Assembly (NCBI GenBank): GCA_022592445.1
Contig: JABYQR010000027.1
Span: 62,001-126,000, forward strand
Reading direction: 5' to 3'
Source of the DNA: Cytidiella melzeri
Lineage: Eukaryota > Basidiomycota > Agaricomycetes > Polyporales > Irpicaceae
DNA length: 64,000 bases
How positions within the stretch are numbered: the stretch's first letter is position 1; each line of letters begins with the position of its first letter. Positions 11,703 to 22,276 of the stretch are shown here, piece after piece. Under the pieces are notes generated by a model. That model worked only from the letters and a program-made list of their open reading frames with translations. It had not been told where the DNA came from and searched no databases. Position numbers and translations under genes: made by a program.

Positions 11703-14700
11703 ATGGAACCAAAGAAAGCACTAGTCACTGGAGGGCGCGGCTTCATTGTGCGGTGAATTTTGTTCTCAACCTTCAAATTGCTCATGATAATACGTCCAGG
11801 GAGGCCATGTCGCACGCGCCCTGGCCAAGAAACAATATATGGTCCGTGTCATTGACATCGCCGATAGGGACCATTTCGAGGGTGAGGACGACGACGGCAT
11901 TGGCGAGATTGAATTTGTTCACGGAGACCTCCTGGACAAAGCTGATTGCGCCCGTGCGGTCGAAGGCGTCCACATTGTCCTTCACTTCGCTGCCAAAATG
12001 GGTGGTATGGGAGTGATACACGCAGCAAACGATTCCATCATCTACGAAGAAAATCACCGTATGACGACGAATATCTTTGCTGCTGCCAAAGACGCAGGCG
12101 TGATCTCTTTCTTCTATGCGTCGTCGGCATGCGTATACCCCTCTGCAATCCAGAGCCATATCGATGCCGCCTTGCGCGAAAGCGACACATGGAATGGCGA
12201 ACTACCTGCTCCTCAAGGTCTATACGGCCTAGAGAAGCTTCATTCTGAAGTCCTGTTACAGCGCGGCGCTCCCGCGGACATGAATATTTTCATCGCACGG
12301 TTCCACAACATCTTTGGTCCACATGGATCGTGGCAAGACGGCAAGGAGAAAGCACCGGCTGCCCTCCTTCGCAAGTGCTTAGCTGCGAAATTTTCTGCGA
12401 CCACCGACATCGAGCTTTGGGGAAACGGATCCCAGCGTAGAAGTTTCTGTTTTATCGAGGACGCGGTCGACGGTGTTCTTCGACTGATTGACTCGAACTG
12501 TCACACGCCTGTGAACATAGGCTCAGATTATTCCATCGACATGAGGGACTTCGCGTACCTTGCAGCAGGCGCTGTCGGTTTCCATCCCTCGACCCTCGAT
12601 GTACTTACTCTGGAGGGAAAGCCCACTGGTGTCGCTTCTCGCAACTCGGATAATACCTTCATCAAAGAGGTGCTCGACTGGGCACCTGCGACCACTCTCG
12701 AGAAGGGAATGAGGCTTACAGGCCTTTGGATTGAAGCTCAGATGCAGAAGCTCCTGCAGCCATTGTCGCTAAAGGAGCAGGGATCCATGCTAAAGAGATG
12801 GAAAACGAGCCAGATGGTTTACTTCACGCCTCGGAAGAGCAGCGAGGACATAATCTTTGCCATTCTTCTTCCTATTACCTCTAGGACAAGCGACGGTGTA
12901 TCGTCGGCGGCTTGTCTCAAGTCGCTCGCCTGTTTCGCCGACTCTCTGCGCAACAGCATTGACTGTGAACCGTCTGAGCCGTCGCCTAACTTTCGCGTGC
13001 GCGTGTATGTTGCCATCGACGACGACGACCCGATCTTGAACGTCCCTGAAAACCCAGCGGAAGCGGTCCTCCTCGCTGCCGGAATCGTAGACGTTGTTAG
13101 GGTACACTGCCAATATCCACCCGGGCGCGTTTGCAGTCTCTGGAGGTGCTGTGCGAGGAGGGCCTGGAACGACGGATGCGACTACTTTGTGCTCATGGGC
13201 GATGACGTTGTCCTCCCAGCCGAAGCCAAAGCATGGCCTGTTCTCGCACATGCTGCCTTTGAAGAGCTTTCCGTACGACGTGGTGTCCCTCGCGGCTTTG
13301 GCTGTGTTGCATTCACCGACGTCTCCTTCCCGGGAATGCCGACTTTCCCGATTATCCATCGCAAGCATATGGATATCTTCCACGGGCAAGTTGTTCCGGA
13401 TGTGTTTGTCAACCAGGACGGGGATCCATATCTTTTTCAACTATATCGTCGATTCGGGTGCTCTGTCATGATGGCGCCCACGATTCGCAATACTCTTGGA
13501 GGCAGTGGAGACGCGAGATACGAGAAGGTACACGCGACAGGCTGGACATACGGAACGCTCGATGAGGGAACGCACCAGCTTGAGGCGCACCTTGGGCACG
13601 ATCTTGTCGAGACTACGCGCAAGCTTACTCTCGATGTTATTATCCCTTGCTACAGGGTGAACATGGCATACATCGACAGGTTCCTAGCGCTACAATCATC
13701 CACAACCTGCGACGTTATGTTCATCATCATCGTAGATGATCCTCATTCGCCGAACCTCACCGAGTTGGAGACCATGTATGGCCATCATTGGAACGTGCGC
13801 ATTCGCGCCAACAAAACGAACCAAGGCGCGTCTGCTTCTCGCAATCGAGGCCTTTCTGAGTCTGCGGCGGAGTGGATTCTTTTCCTCGACGATGACGTTG
13901 TACCGGCGCACGACATCCTGCGCGAGCTCGAGAAGTCTATCCGGCAGCACCCCACGGCAGCGGGATTCGTGGGCAGTGCTTTATTCCCAGTTGCCACGTC
14001 TATCTTTACTGCAGCTGTGCACCTCGCTGGTGTAACATACTTCTGGAACATCGCCCAGAAACTCCCTGCCGACGATGATATTCCATGGGGTGTTACTGCT
14101 AATCTCGCTGTCCGCCGCAGCCGTCAAGATCGCGTCATCTTTGACTTGTCCTTTCCGAAGACAGGAGGCGGTGAGGACATCGACTACTGCCGGAAGAAGA
14201 GAGAGTTCTCGATCTCGCACGGGGGAGCAGGATTCGTCTCTTCTCCAAACGTCGTCGTCACGCACCCGTACTGGAACGATGGAAGTCGGTCTTATTGGAG
14301 ATTCTATATGTGGGCCAAGGGAGACGGGGCACTGATAAAGTTGTACCCTCGTCTAGTTTACCTGGACTATGCTCCTAACAGCGCCGAGCTTCTCGTGCTC
14401 GGTGTCCTGCTCCCGGCTATCTTCACGCTCGTCAGCAGCGTCGGGTTGGTGTCTTCGATGCGTCCAATCTTCCACGGATTGCTATCACTAGGTTCTGTTC
14501 TACTCGCAAACATGTTTCATGACATGTACCGCCATTTTTCCAGATATCCAGACCGGACTTTTGACATTGAGACTACCGTCACAGGGGTGGCCTGGTTCCT
14601 CGCGGTATGCGAGAGTACGTTTATCCGTATGTTCTCAGAGCTAGGCCGTCTTGTCGGAATGCTGGAAAGGAGGGAAGTGTCGTTCTTGCGACGATTCGAT

Positions 14701-14817
14701 TGGTTTGCAGGCCATCGTGCTTACGGGAATGGGCCAAAGAGAGAGGAGCGTCGCAACGACGTGGAACGGTTTAGCTTGTGCATATTGTTCATTCTCCTCG
14801 GCTGTTACATGTTTTAG
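11703..14817 (+). CDS. Three-domain fusion: GDP-mannose 3,5-epimerase-like SDR, GT-like domain, membrane GT2 glycosyltransferase
   Basis: One intron (11748-11799) splits the Rossmann loop TGGRGFI/GGH. The rest is a single exon, giving about 1020 residues. Residues 1-330 resemble plant GDP-mannose 3',5'-epimerase: AAKMGGMG, SSACVYP (catalytic Cys, about 126), YGLEKLHSE (YxxxK, Tyr about 157), RFHNIFGPHG, EKAPAA and QRRSFCFIEDAVDGVLRL. Residues 365-630 form a GT-A-like domain with VAIDDDDP and MGDDVVLP. From about 625 on is a GT2 domain with LDVIIPCYRV, FLDDDVVP and GGGEDIDYCRK. Hydrophobic segments at about 877-925, and one at the extreme C-terminus, should anchor it in a membrane. The family reaction of domain 1 is epimerisation of GDP-mannose at C3 and C5. 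Coupling of substrate supply to transfer is inference. A broader NDP-sugar epimerase activity is the main alternative. Confidence 0.85.
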
Positions 14818-15049
14818 AAGATCAGGTGTAGCACATATGTGTGTATTGTACGGAACGTATTTGTTTTGAAGCGCAAGGGAGGATCGAACGAGTCAAGTTA
14901 CCATTTCGAGATAGCGTGGTGGCCAGACACGGGCCCGGTCGAGCGGCCAAGCAATAAATAAGGTTTGGGCGCGTTTAACGCACTCGCGTCGCAACAATTC
15001 CCGCCAGCGATCCTTTGCTTTTGTCTCCCGCCACCTCACTCACTACGCC

Positions 15050-18000
15050 ATGGTGCGGTCCACTAGGCAGAGCGCACGTCTGGTTGCATCTATTTCTGCC
15101 TCTGCGACTCCTACTACTGCGAGGTCTCCGGTATTTAGCACAAAGACCTCCATCAAGTCGGACACTCCTGAGACGTCAGACATCGACGAAGAATTCATTG
15201 TTCGTTCACAAAAGACTTTCACCACGACCAACTCGGTCAAGAATGGCAAGAAACGCGCTCGAGAACCTGAAAGTGAGACGGAAGCAAGCAGCAAAAGACC
15301 GGGGCGTGTTTGGCCTACGAAGTCTGTGTACGTCGAGATGATGCCGTCAATTTATTCCTCAAAGGTGAGCAGCGTTTTCAAGGACAGCTACGTTTGATTT
15401 GCTTATGAGACATTGATTTCCGACCAACAGAAAGGAAAAGGAAAGGCAACGCTTGTGGCCTCAAATGACGATGAGGTTATTCCGAACTCAGAAGATGAGC
15501 TCGAGTATGATGAGAAGACCTCCATTGCAGAGTCCTCAGAGAGCGGCTCTGAATTCGAGCTCTCTCACGAGGAATCCATCGCCGGGAGTCAAGATGAAGA
15601 TGACATCACGCCCGAAATCAAGCTACGCTCCTACGCTGAGGCCCTGGAAGATGAAGGCATTGACGCAGAGGATGTGTTGATGGACTTTGCGGTTAAAGAG
15701 TCTCTGCAGACGGCACAGAACGCTCTTTCAACGGCAAACGGAAGCTCTTCTGCGGGCGCCGGCTTCTCGAGGTCGAAGGAGCCTCGTAATGCTGCAGCCG
15801 CGCTTCGCGCCGCCGCCGCAGAGCGTCGTGCTTCGCGTGCTAGGAATGAACCCGTCGTTGTAGACGACGATGAAGATTTTGAGGATGAGGACCAGGCGAT
15901 GTCAGATTTGAGCGGCGAGGAGCCATCGGCCAAGAAGAGCAAGGGCAAAAAGAAGGACAAAGCCGACGTGCGCAGTCGCTCGAAGGTTATGACATTCGTC
16001 GACATCAGGAAGCGCAAGTACGAAGATCGTCAAGCTGCAAGGTCACGCAAGGCAGAGGAGCGAAGCTTGATAGAGAAGCTTGGACGTAAGCTGACACAGG
16101 TGCATAAATGCAGTCTATGGCTTCTACCACAACGCTTGCTAAAACTTGACAAATAGGCAGAGAAGAACGCGATTGCTCTTGAGAAGCATCACCCTGAGCT
16201 ACAAGATGTTTGGGGTGACCTCGAAAGGACTGTGTCAGTTACCATTCCCCAGAAGGCCCCACAACCCGCTGGTTTGAGAGCCACTTTGCTCCCTTTCCAA
16301 CAAGAAAGCCTGTACTGGATGAAGAAGCAGGAACAAACGATTTGGAAAGGTGGCATGCTTGCGGTACGTGTATACACGTTTGTTCACGGATATTACTCAT
16401 ATGCGATTTGTATGCAGGACGAGATGGGGTAAGCGACAGTCCTACTGACCTTACAAAATCAGTCATACTGATTGTATGTAGGATGGGCAAAACCATTCAG
16501 ATGATCGCACTGCTGATTTCGGACAAAGGGGTGAAACCTAACTTGGTTGTCGCGTATGTGTCACCTTTCTGGGCCTCCTGTTCGACACGCTGATTCAAGA
16601 ATAGTCCCACTGTCGCTGTCATGCAATGGAGAAACGAGATCCAAACTCACTCTGAAGGCTTAGAAGTACTTGTCTGGCACGGCGCGTCTCGGGAGTCTGA
16701 CATTAAGGCCCTGAAGAAATACGACGTGGTAAGCTTCCTACTCCATTGCACACTGTCTATGTTCATCAGCTGAGAGTGCATATCATCGAAGGTCGTTACT
16801 ACATACGCCATCATAGAGAGCTGTTTCCGCAAACAGCACAGTGGCTTCAAGCGCAAAGGCCTGATCATCAAGGAGAAGTCTGCGATTCACCAGATAAAAT
16901 GGAATAGAATCATCGTATGTTCGCGTCGCTTCTTCTTTTCCTGCTGAGTCTGACCGGTATGTAGCTTGATGAGGCCCACAACATCAAAGAGCGCTCCACT
17001 AATACTGCGAAGGCGGCATTCGAACTACAGTCCAATTACAAGTGGTGCCTGTCCGGTACACCGCTGCAGAATCGCGTCGGCGAATTATACAGTCTCATCC
17101 GATTCCTTGGTGGAGACCCATTCTCCTACTATTTCTGTACGTCGTTCTATCCCCTTGTTTGTTCGTAAAGTCAAATTCTCTATGCGCCGTAGGTAAACGG
17201 TGCGACTGCAAATCGTTACACTGGAAATTCAGCGACAAGAGGACATGCGACGGTGAGTAGACGGTTTGATAGGTTAACTCTTGGCTGACTAGCGTCCCTC
17301 AGAGTGTGGTCATAGCCCGATGCAGCACGTAAGTACTTATAGATGAAAGTATGCCTTCCAAGCTTGATGCCTTTATAGACGTGCTTCTGGAACAACGAGA
17401 TTCTCACCCCGATCCAAAAGCATGGCATGTCAGGACCTGGTCAGAAGGCGTTCAAGAAGCTTCGCATTTTACTTGACCGTATGATGTTGCGTCGGACTAA
17501 GGCACGTTACGACCCTTCAAACCGAGCGGGAGCTATTTACTGATCAACCTGTAGGTCGAGCGTGCCGACGATCTCGGTCTGCCGCCCCGTACGGTCACTA
17601 TACGCAACGACTACTTCAGCCCGGAAGAGAAGGAGCTGTACCGTTCTTTGTTCTCCGACGCGAAGAGGCAATTTAACACGTTTGTGGATTCCGGAACGGT
17701 GCTGAACAGTGAGGACCGTTATTTACCGCTGCAGACATTGTTACTGACTTCAATCGTTCTGTGGTGTAGACTACTCTAATATCTTCAGCTTGTGGGTGCT
17801 TTTGCTCTTGTATTGGCTTACTCACCCTAGACCTTCCCGGCCAGGCTTACTCGCATGCGTCAAATGGCCTGTCATCCCGATCTTGTCCTTCGAAGCAAAA
17901 CAAACGCAGGCAGGTTCATTCCAGATGAGGACGGCGAAGCAACCGTGTGCAGAATTTGCAACGACATTGCTGAAGACGCAATCCAGGCCAAATGCAGGCA

Positions 18001-19192
18001 CATCTATGATCGTGAATGTATCAAGCAGTACCTCAATACCGCGATCGAGCAAACAGTGCGTGATTTGTGCATTTCTTCAAACACGCTCCGCCTATTCATG
18101 TTTCCTATAATTGCAGCCGGCTTGCCCTGTCTGTCACGTTCCATTGACAATTGATCTCGACGCTCCTGCGCTGGAGCTCGAAGCTAATGCCGTCGTCCGT
18201 CAAGGTATTCTTGGTCGGCTAGACCTGGACAAATGGCGTTCTTCATCGAAGATAGAAGCTCTTGTTGAGGAGTTGAGCAACCTAAGGAATCAGGACTCTA
18301 CTACTAAGAGCATCGTCTTTAGCCAGTTCGTCAATTTCTTGGACCTCATTGCATACCGTCTGCAGAAGGCTGGGTTCTCGGTGCGTCTTGTCTACATATT
18401 CGATCTACTCATCGGATTTATTGCATTCCGTAGGTCTGTCGTTTAGAAGGCACAATGTCACCGCAGGCTCGCGATGCCACTATCAAATATTTCAGTGAGC
18501 GTCACAGGTTTGGAGCAGTACCCAACAACTAACATCGTCTGAAGTGAACAATGTTCATGTTACCGTCTTCCTCGTTAGTCTGAAGGCAGGTGGTGTCGCA
18601 CTGAATTTGACGGAGGCAAACCGTGTTTACCTTATGGATAGTTGGTGGAACCCTGCGGTATGCAGTTTGTTCTTCTAGGTGGCTCAAATACTTATGTACA
18701 CTCTTAGGTTGAATATCGTAGGTTACCTCTGGGTTTGCTCTTCTCGAAATGGCGCTTACTATTTTACAGAGGCGATGGACCGCATCCATCGTCTTGGTCA
18801 ACACCGTCCTGTGCAAGCAATCAAACTTGTGGTCGAGGACAGTATTGAAAGCCGTATCATTCAGGTACGTGGCTCCATGTACGTTTAGTGCACTGCCATA
18901 CCTGAGACCATGTAGCTACAAGAGAAAAAGAAGGCGATGGTCGACGCTACACTCTCGACTGATGATTCTGTAAGTCGTGCTACTACCTGTGAAATGTTCA
19001 AGCCTGAATCAAACACGCCATAGGCCATGGGTCGCTTAACTCCTGAAGATGTAAGTCGATGTGTCGCTTGGCAGTTCGGCTCCTGTGCTGATATTCACGG
19101 TGTCACGTCCACAGCTCAGCTTTTTGTTCAGAGTGAGTTCACTTCTCTCTCGCTGCGCATCGCCCATTGCTAATGGTATGTCACAGCTTTAG
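15050..19192 (+). CDS. RAD16: RAD16-type SNF2 ATPase with RING finger (global-genome nucleotide excision repair)
   Basis: Many short introns interrupt a long protein. The N-terminal third is acidic and Ser-rich. The helicase core starts near 16190 with [24 protein letters not shown] (Walker A, split by an intron), [11 protein letters not shown] (Walker B) and [12 protein letters not shown] follow. A Cys-rich insertion typical of Rad16 comes next ([28 protein letters not shown]), then LRRTK, a C3HC4 RING ([24 protein letters not shown]...PACPVCH, about 17950-18135), [14 protein letters not shown], and motifs V-VI ([36 protein letters not shown]). The end LTPEDLSFLFR resembles the yeast C-terminus. 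Rad16 with Rad7 recognises lesions in silent chromatin, and the RING suggests E3 ligase activity. The last 54-nt intron is in frame, so the stop at 19190-19192 holds either way. Confidence 0.93.
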
Positions 19193-19570
19193 ATTCCGTC
19201 GCTCGATTTGCCAGTGTTTATAGCTCAATATTGCCTACCCTACTATACCGATATACAGCTCCCGCATAGGAGCCGTGTAAGACAAAATTGTGTCATTTTG
19301 ATTCTTGACTCCTACCTGTATAGCTTCAAATTATGTTTAAAAACCGATTGTTGAATGTAACTGAGCTCAGATTTGCTTTTTCTCTTCCAAGACTCGCCGT
19401 GGAGTCATGCCGTTCATATCTGTGACCGTTTTATTGCCAGCCTCTTGTTCACAATGTTAAGGAGCGAAGGTCAATGTCCATGACTGCAAGCTTAGATTAA
19501 ACAGTCAAAATGTCTAGTGTACGAGAATCTGTAGATGATGCGGGAAATCCATATCGAGGGTAGAGTTGGT
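19193..19570. other. Convergent intergenic region, RAD16 and RCF2
   Basis: About 380 bases between converging stops. Only AT-rich 3' flank is seen. Confidence 0.5.
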
Positions 19571-20367
19571 TCAAGAGTTACTGTGGAAGGAGGAGCTCGA
19601 GAGCGTCGCAAGGTGTAATTTACGCAGTTGCAGATTTTGCTTTCGTGCGGCCTCTTCGTCCTCCTGTCTTTGCTCGTCAATGATGTTTGCCCATGAATGA
19701 TCGACTTGCTAAAGAACGAAAGACGCATGAATAACCAGCCGATCAGAATAAATATGGACGCTGTACGTACGCGATCCTTGAATGCCTGCTCTCTCTGGCT
19801 GTGTGTGAGCACACCAGCTCCGATGAGGACACCAACGGTAAGACCCTGTGCCCACATACGAGCCTGTACGACCTTCTGCGCTGGTGTCTGGTGCTTGTTC
19901 GCCATGACGATAGCACCTGCAACGCCCATGCTCACCGCCCAGCTGCCGAGAATGACCTTGTACTGGTTCTTCATCGCCCACTCCCTCATCTTCTCCCCCG
20001 TCGAGAGCTTTTCCCAACGCAGCTGATCTTCTGACTTTACACGTTCGAGCTCACGGACGCTCGCGCCTGTCCATGTGGACTCGTCGAATTCGAGGCCGCG
20101 GCGTTCTGCTTGGAAGGCGAAGAGAGGCAGGACAACAATGACGGCTGCTAGGGATTTGAGCTGGACAGGTAGGGTGCGAAAGGCGGGCCAGCGGCGGTTG
20201 AGGACGAAACCGGCTGGGAGGGAGACAGCGAAGCCAGCGACCACACCTTCTATAGCACCACGGACGGTGGCTCTGTGATGTCCTTCGAGCTCTTCCTGTG
20301 TGGCAAACTATCAAAAATTGTCAGAATTGTATGCTGTTTGTTTAGATGGTGTGCGACAGACCTTCAT
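19571..20367 (-). CDS. RCF2: Respiratory supercomplex factor 2-like, HIG1 domain, mitochondrial inner membrane
   Basis: Three exons. Exon 1 is only ATG AAG (20367). After an intron the protein reads FATQEELEGHHRATVRGAIEG, the same layout as yeast Rcf2, which begins MK followed by a QDEIEAH-like stretch. Two hydrophobic segments lie in the N-terminal half (GVVAGFAVSLPAGFVL and SLAAVIVVLPLFAF). The HIG1 domain follows with paired helices around VILGSWAVSMGVAGAIVMAN and MWAQGLTVGVLIGAGVL, joined by QKVVQARMWAQ. The last intron (near 19710-19770) leads to a basic tail containing SWANIIDEQRQEDEEAARK. Rcf2 stabilises cytochrome c oxidase and its supercomplexes with complex III. The trace of frame beyond the last intron in the same strand is not part of the gene. 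Confidence 0.85.
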
Positions 20368-20791
20368 GTTGTTACTGACTATGAGCTCTCGAATAGTGAT
20401 AGTGCTGTGAAGCGGCTGTAGCGAAGAGACCTTTATGGAGGCGCATGACCGGGATTCATGCAAGCAAAGACGCGGTGAGTACCAGGCCGAGGGGTCCAGA
20501 AGCACGCAGCTCAGTCATGGTCGGGTCTTCACGGTGCTCTCTCAGAGTATTCCGATATGCGAACGGGGATTCGGAGACATGCACTGTGCTCTGGCCACGG
20601 GTGTCCGAGTAAGAGTTTGGCGGTGAGCCAACGCGCGCGCTCTGCTGTCCGCGCCATGTTCCTCGTCGCTTACCGACAACTCCCGCGCTTACACGCTCAA
20701 CGCCGAGGACGCACCGAGAACTCACCATAGGAGTCAAGGAGGTGATACCTGAAAGTTGAAAGCGTGATCCTTGGCTTGCCATACAAACATC
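20368..20791. promoter_or_regulatory. Divergent intergenic region, RCF2 and AKTIP-like genes
   Basis: 424 bases between two divergent ATGs, expected to carry both promoters. No clear TATA box is seen. Confidence 0.4.
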
Positions 20792-21831
20792 ATGCTTGCT
20801 TTCCAACCTTTGCCAATCTTCGACCCCGTCAAAGCGCGTTCCAGAGGTCTTTCGCGGCTCCCGTCCCTCAGCGGAAGTACAGCACACACGAATGCCACCG
20901 TCCCAGCCGAGGTAAACGTGAGCTCACTCACCCGTACCACAATATCTCAAGAATATGCCGCACTCATACATACCGGTCACTGTCCCCTCGGGATGTACGT
21001 GACACCCACCTCGAACAACCTGCTCGTCTGGGACGCAGTCTTCTTTGTCCATCAAGGTGCGTCGTTTCCACGTCGACCACTTCCATACGCATTACTACTA
21101 AGCTCCTTCTGTCGTTGCTACCAGCCAGGCTACTATACAGACTCCATCTTCAAGTTTCGAATCACGTTCCCTGCAAAGTACCCTGACCGACCGCCAGTCG
21201 TGCAGTTCCTCACGGACGTCTTCCATCCCCTGATATCGCAGCAGGACGGAACGTTCAATCTTGCACCACGGTTCAGACCTTGGAGGTGGGTGGGTCATCT
21301 CGTATGGTAGTGCAAGTGCTAAGGATTTTGCCAGGCCGAAGGAGCACCATATTTTTGACGTTTTGCACTGGATTAAGGCTTCATTCAAGAAACACGCGTT
21401 GGATGACATCAAAGAGGTTGATTGCTTGAACAAGGAAGCTTTTCGGTCAGTCCTCACAACTCAAATACAACACATCAAGTCACTCACCCACCTGCTTAGA
21501 CTGTATGTTGTCTCGAACAGCAAAACATTACTGATCATGAACTGAACTCTCTACAAGATACCACGATACAACCTCTTCCTTCGCAGCGCTCGCAACCCAG
21601 TCATCCATGCTCTCTCAATCCGCCTCCGCTCTTTTCGATAAAGACCACCCATCCATGGCTGGCAAAGGCTCGCACGGCATGCTTTTCCGCGAACTGAAAC
21701 CCGACCAACTTGCAAGCCTTCGCAAGCAGCTTGGTTTGAAAGAATGGCAAGACCCGGTGCCACCACCACCCAGCACAAACCAGATAGACGCGGAGGAGAT
21801 CGTCTCGTCGCCTCGGTCGACAAGAACTTGA
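20792..21831 (+). CDS. AKTIP/FTS-like inactive E2 ubiquitin-conjugating variant
   Basis: Exon 1 (from ATG 20792) encodes a Ser/Ala-rich leader, then the UBC fold begins with EYAALI and CPLGMYVTPTSNNLLVWDAV. An intron follows VHQ. The fold resumes with GYYTDSIFKFRITFPAKYPD, RPPVVQFLTDVFHPLIS and NLAPRFRPWR, then PKEHHIFDVLHWIKASFKKH. The catalytic-Cys region (usually HPNV followed by Cys-Leu) is replaced by VFHPLIS...DGTFNL with no Cys, so it is a pseudo-E2. Two further introns (near 21445-21500 and 21502-21558) lead to a Ser/Pro C-terminus ending RSTRT. AKTIP/FTS forms a complex with Hook and FHIP proteins that links early endosomes to dynein. In hyphae this would serve long-range endosome transport, which is inference from the family. 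Confidence 0.8.
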
Positions 21832-22276
21832 ACAGCTTTGATAGTACGATTAGTCTCGGTTTTCTACATGGAATTATGGTATAGCATTCTACCCAATACT
21901 TTGTACGCGTAAGGAATAGATCTGGAATATTCAGGGTTGTGTCTAACACAATCTTCCAGCTCAAATGTGGGCCAGAGGCTATGGTGATGAACACTTGCCA
22001 AACCAGAAGTGCAAGATTCGCGTAGCTGATTAGGGTTCGCCATGCTATCCTATCATGCATCGTGGAAAGAAAGAAAGAGACAAAGTTGAGAATATTGGAC
22101 AGGGAAACTGAGCGGAAACGAACGCACGTCGTTTGCATGTGAAAGTCAATCGGCGTGAATTACGCACCTCGGCGCCTGTAGTAAATCAGGGCCGTGGATT
22201 GGATGCTTTGGACTTGAGAAGTTCACACCTGGCAACATACAGACCTGCAAAATCGTTCTCTCTCGCCATTGACGAC
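21832..22276. other. Intergenic region upstream of the cytochrome b5-ACAD gene
   Basis: About 445 bases between genes on the same strand. No TATA box, repeat or RNA gene is recognised. Confidence 0.4.
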
